A stretch of DNA of 6,734 bases, from positions 1 through 6,734 of the forward strand of contig CAZOLN010000138.1 of NCBI GenBank assembly GCA_964580565.1. Direction: 5' to 3'. The stretch is from DUEL01 sp964580565 (GTDB lineage: Bacteria; Chloroflexota; Anaerolineae; B4-G1; DUEL01). Positions 5,604 to 6,734 of this stretch are shown here, piece after piece (within the stretch, counting starts at the first letter, position 1; the number at the start of each line of letters is the position of its first letter). The translations under genes and the position numbers were made by a program. Under the pieces are notes generated by a model. The model was not told where the DNA came from, ran no database searches, and saw only the letters and a program-made list of their open reading frames with translations.

Positions 5604-6554
5604 ATGGAGGTCCTGCTGGGGTTCCTGGCCGCATTGAGTTTCCTGGCCGTGTTTGGGGCCTTCGTGCTGCCCCGACGGCGGGTGGTCCGTGCCCAGCCCG
5701 AGGAGCGGATCCTGCCCGAACAACTCCAACTGAAGGAGGCCAGGGGACTGGGCTTCCTGACGCCCACCCTCCAGGGGCTCGCCGACCTGCTGCGGGGGGA
5801 GGGGACGGGCGGTGTCAACGGCCGCTACCTGGCCCTGCTCAAACAGGCCGATTGGTACTGGGGGCCGGGGGAGGCGGCCCCGCCCAACCCCGACGCTCCC
5901 TTCTGGAACCTGGAGACGATGTGGGCGGCCAAGGTCTTTCGGGGGCTCCTCTTCGGCCTGGGCGGGGTGGTCTTCCTGCTCCTCGTCGCCCTCCTGGCCC
6001 ACCTGCCGCCCGGATTGGCCCTCCTGGGCCTGCTGCTGGGCCTGGTCGGCTTCTTCGACCCCGACCGGGAGGTGGCGGAGGCGGCGGAGCACCGGCGGCG
6101 GCAGATCGTGCTGGAGATGGGGTACAAGGTGCCGGAACTGCGGGTGTACGTCCGGTCGGGGCGGACCTTCGTCTCGGCCCTGCGGTACATCACCTCCCGG
6201 CCGGGCGGGCCGTTCGTCAAGGAACTCCACCGCGCCCTGGTGGTCCACGACATCACGGCGGACCTGGAACGGGGGCTGCGGGCGGTGATGGAGCACAACC
6301 GGCTGTGCGAGCCGCTGGTCAACCTCTGCGCCGACCTGCTGGCGGTGCTGACGGAGGGTGGGGAGTTGGCCCCGGTGCTGGAGACGCACGCGGCGGCGGC
6401 CCAGCACGAGCAGCGGCGGCTCCTGCGCCGGCAGGGGCAGGAGAACACCCAGGCGATGACCTACGTGGTCTCTTTCACCACCCTCATCGTGATGTTCCTG
6501 CTGATCGGTTCGCCCGCCCTGTGGATCGTGCTGACCAGCCTGGGCGGGCTGTGA
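5604..6554 (+). CDS. tadC: TadC-like type II secretion F-domain inner-membrane platform protein
   Basis: This is the second membrane platform protein of the Tad machine and is complete at 316 residues, a normal length. The ATG at 5604 is chosen because it lies one base after the tadB stop and directly starts a membrane helix (MEVLLGFLAALSFLAVFGAF). An in-frame GTG at 5535 would add an Arg/Pro-rich extension inside tadB and is unlikely. The first helix is followed by PRRRVVRAQPEE, almost the same motif as in the TadB-like protein. A long cytoplasmic linker (about 40-108) includes the Pro/Trp-rich segment YWGPGEAAPPNPDAPFWN. Two hydrophobic segments lie at about 114-132 and 135-151. The T2SF domain at about 163-290 contains EMGYKVPELRVYVRSGRTF and LLAVLTEGGELAPVLETHA, and a final helix lies at about 287-312. 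The assignment as TadC rests on gene order and domain form. Confidence 0.85.
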   Translation: MEVLLGFLAALSFLAVFGAFVLPRRRVVRAQPEERILPEQLQLKEARGLGFLTPTLQGLADLLRGEGTGGVNGRYLALLKQADWYWGPGEAAPPNPDAPFWNLETMWAAKVFRGLLFGLGGVVFLLLVALLAHLPPGLALLGLLLGLVGFFDPDREVAEAAEHRRRQIVLEMGYKVPELRVYVRSGRTFVSALRYITSRPGGPFVKELHRALVVHDITADLERGLRAVMEHNRLCEPLVNLCADLLAVLTEGGELAPVLETHAAAAQHEQRRLLRRQGQENTQAMTYVVSFTTLIVMFLLIGSPALWIVLTSLGGL

Positions 6555-6587
6555 GGTTGGTTTGCGAGGATCGTTGACCCGGCGGAG

Positions 6588-6596
6588 AGGAGGTGA
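6588..6596 (+). promoter_or_regulatory. Strong Shine-Dalgarno sequence upstream of a tiny ORF
   Basis: AGGAGGTGA is a full match to the 16S anti-Shine-Dalgarno complement. The next ATG is at 6608, and the distance from the GGAGG core (6589-6593) is 14 bases, longer than usual. It either serves the tiny ORF at 6608 or has no productive start. Confidence 0.5.
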
Positions 6597-6607
6597 GGCG
6601 TAGAGGG

Positions 6608-6625
6608 ATGTTTGCACGCAAACAT
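6608..6625 (+). promoter_or_regulatory. Perfect inverted repeat (8-bp arms) over the start of the tiny ORF
   Basis: ATGTTTGC (6608-6615) and GCAAACAT (6618-6625) are exact reverse complements separated by AC. As DNA this could be an operator. As RNA the minimal 2-base loop would open slightly to give a hairpin sequestering the ATG. No T-run follows, so it is not a standard terminator. Confidence 0.5.
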
Positions 6626-6685
6626 TTGAGTTGGGTGGCGGTGACGTTTGGTCACAAGCACATTGTTGAGGAGGTGAAGCGATGA
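6608..6685 (+). CDS. Possible 25-codon leader peptide coupled to the next gene
   Basis: The ATG at 6608 opens 25 codons (starting MFARKHLSWVAVTFGHKH) that end at TGA 6683-6685. This stop overlaps the ATG at 6682 as ATGA, the same coupling seen between the first gene and cpaB. The peptide is basic, short and without a clear membrane segment, and I recognise no family. A hairpin covers the start codon, and the spacing from the strong binding site is long. It could be a leader that controls the downstream gene, or a chance ORF between tadC and that gene. Confidence 0.3.
   Translation: MFARKHLSWVAVTFGHKHIVEEVKR
6641..6655 (+). promoter_or_regulatory. Small hairpin upstream of the last gene
   Basis: GTGAC (6641-6645) and GTCAC (6651-6655) pair across a GTTTG loop. 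It lies 13 bases before the strong binding site at 6668. It is short and could be chance; no T-run follows it. Confidence 0.35.
6668..6677 (+). promoter_or_regulatory. Strong ribosome binding site for the last gene
   Basis: GAGGAGGTGA has its GGAGG core at 6670-6674, 7 bases before the ATG at 6682. This is the best-formed site in the window, consistent with a highly translated product such as a pilin. Confidence 0.7.
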
Positions 6686-6734
6686 AGGAGCGACTGCTGT
6701 ACGGGTACTGCCGGGCAAAGGTGGAGTGGGACGC
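6682..6734 (+). CDS. N-terminus of a further gene, possibly a Flp-type pilin or pseudopilin (cut by window end)
   Basis: Only MKERLLYGYCRAKVEWDA is visible. The start is well supported by the strong binding site at 6668-6677. Position immediately after tadC, a strong binding site and a short charged N-terminus suit a Flp pilin or TadE/F-like pseudopilin, in which a cytoplasmic leader precedes a processing site and a hydrophobic helix. None of those diagnostic parts is inside the window, so the identity is inference. Confidence 0.5.
   Translation, partial: MKERLLYGYCRAKVEWD

Noticed and set aside
6574..6606. Sigma-70 promoter with a TTGACC -35 element
   Set aside because: No acceptable -10 element lies 16-18 bases downstream; the nearest candidate is poor and 21 bases away.
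6608..6655. c-di-GMP (GEMM-I) riboswitch, suggested by CACGCAAA and a pilus operon context
   Set aside because: Only one short motif matches. The two-stem architecture, GNRA tetraloop and receptor are not seen, and the region is too short before the start at 6682.
6608..6655. Rho-independent terminator after tadC
   Set aside because: Neither hairpin is followed by a T-run, and the genes stay tightly packed and co-directional.

Overview
This window is a stretch of high-GC bacterial DNA on a draft scaffold. Three runs of exactly 100 N (1261-1360, 2532-2631, 4602-4701) are scaffold gaps of unknown true length. Every supported gene is on the + strand, and the genes are packed with overlaps or spacings of a few bases, so the region reads as one operon. 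It encodes the inner-membrane and cytoplasmic core of a Tad/Flp (type IVc-like) pilus machine. In order it holds: a small exported protein of unknown function (6-473), a CpaB/RcpC-like SAF-domain protein (473 into the first gap), a TadZ/CpaE-like ParA-family ATPase (1363-2531), a TadA/CpaF secretion ATPase (2632-4032), two small non-canonical genes (4032-4352 and 4355 into the third gap), a TadB-like platform protein (4703-5602), a TadC-like platform protein (5604-6554), a short leader-like region with two hairpins and a possible 25-codon ORF (6555-6685), and the first 17-18 codons of a further gene (6682-6734).

How the parts would work together, from established knowledge of Tad systems: TadA hydrolyses ATP to drive pilin assembly and retraction, TadB and TadC form the membrane platform it acts on, TadZ positions the machine in the cell, and CpaB is the envelope-spanning or periplasmic component. 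No secretin (RcpA/CpaC), TadD, prepilin peptidase (TadV) or confirmed pilin is visible. Those genes may lie outside the window, or some may be absent if the host has a single membrane.

Taxonomy is inference only. The very strong G/C third-position bias, the sequence style of the Tad proteins, and a palindromic element of the type GGGGCGAACGG/CCGTTCGCCCC (which I recall as common in Chloroflexota genomes) suggest a high-GC Chloroflexota bacterium. A high-GC actinobacterium is the main alternative.

The points most worth a second look are: (i) one perfect and one degenerate copy of this palindrome inside coding sequence, both read in the same phase to give NGRSP; (ii) a two-gene insert between tadA and tadB with relaxed codon use, whose first gene encodes a putative zinc-knuckle protein; (iii) a TadZ that lacks the P-loop lysine and carries a degenerate receiver domain; (iv) a near-identical 21-bp juxtamembrane motif shared by tadB and tadC; (v) a hairpin that covers the start codon of a tiny ORF coupled to the last gene; and (vi) the fact that all three assembly gaps fall at gene junctions.
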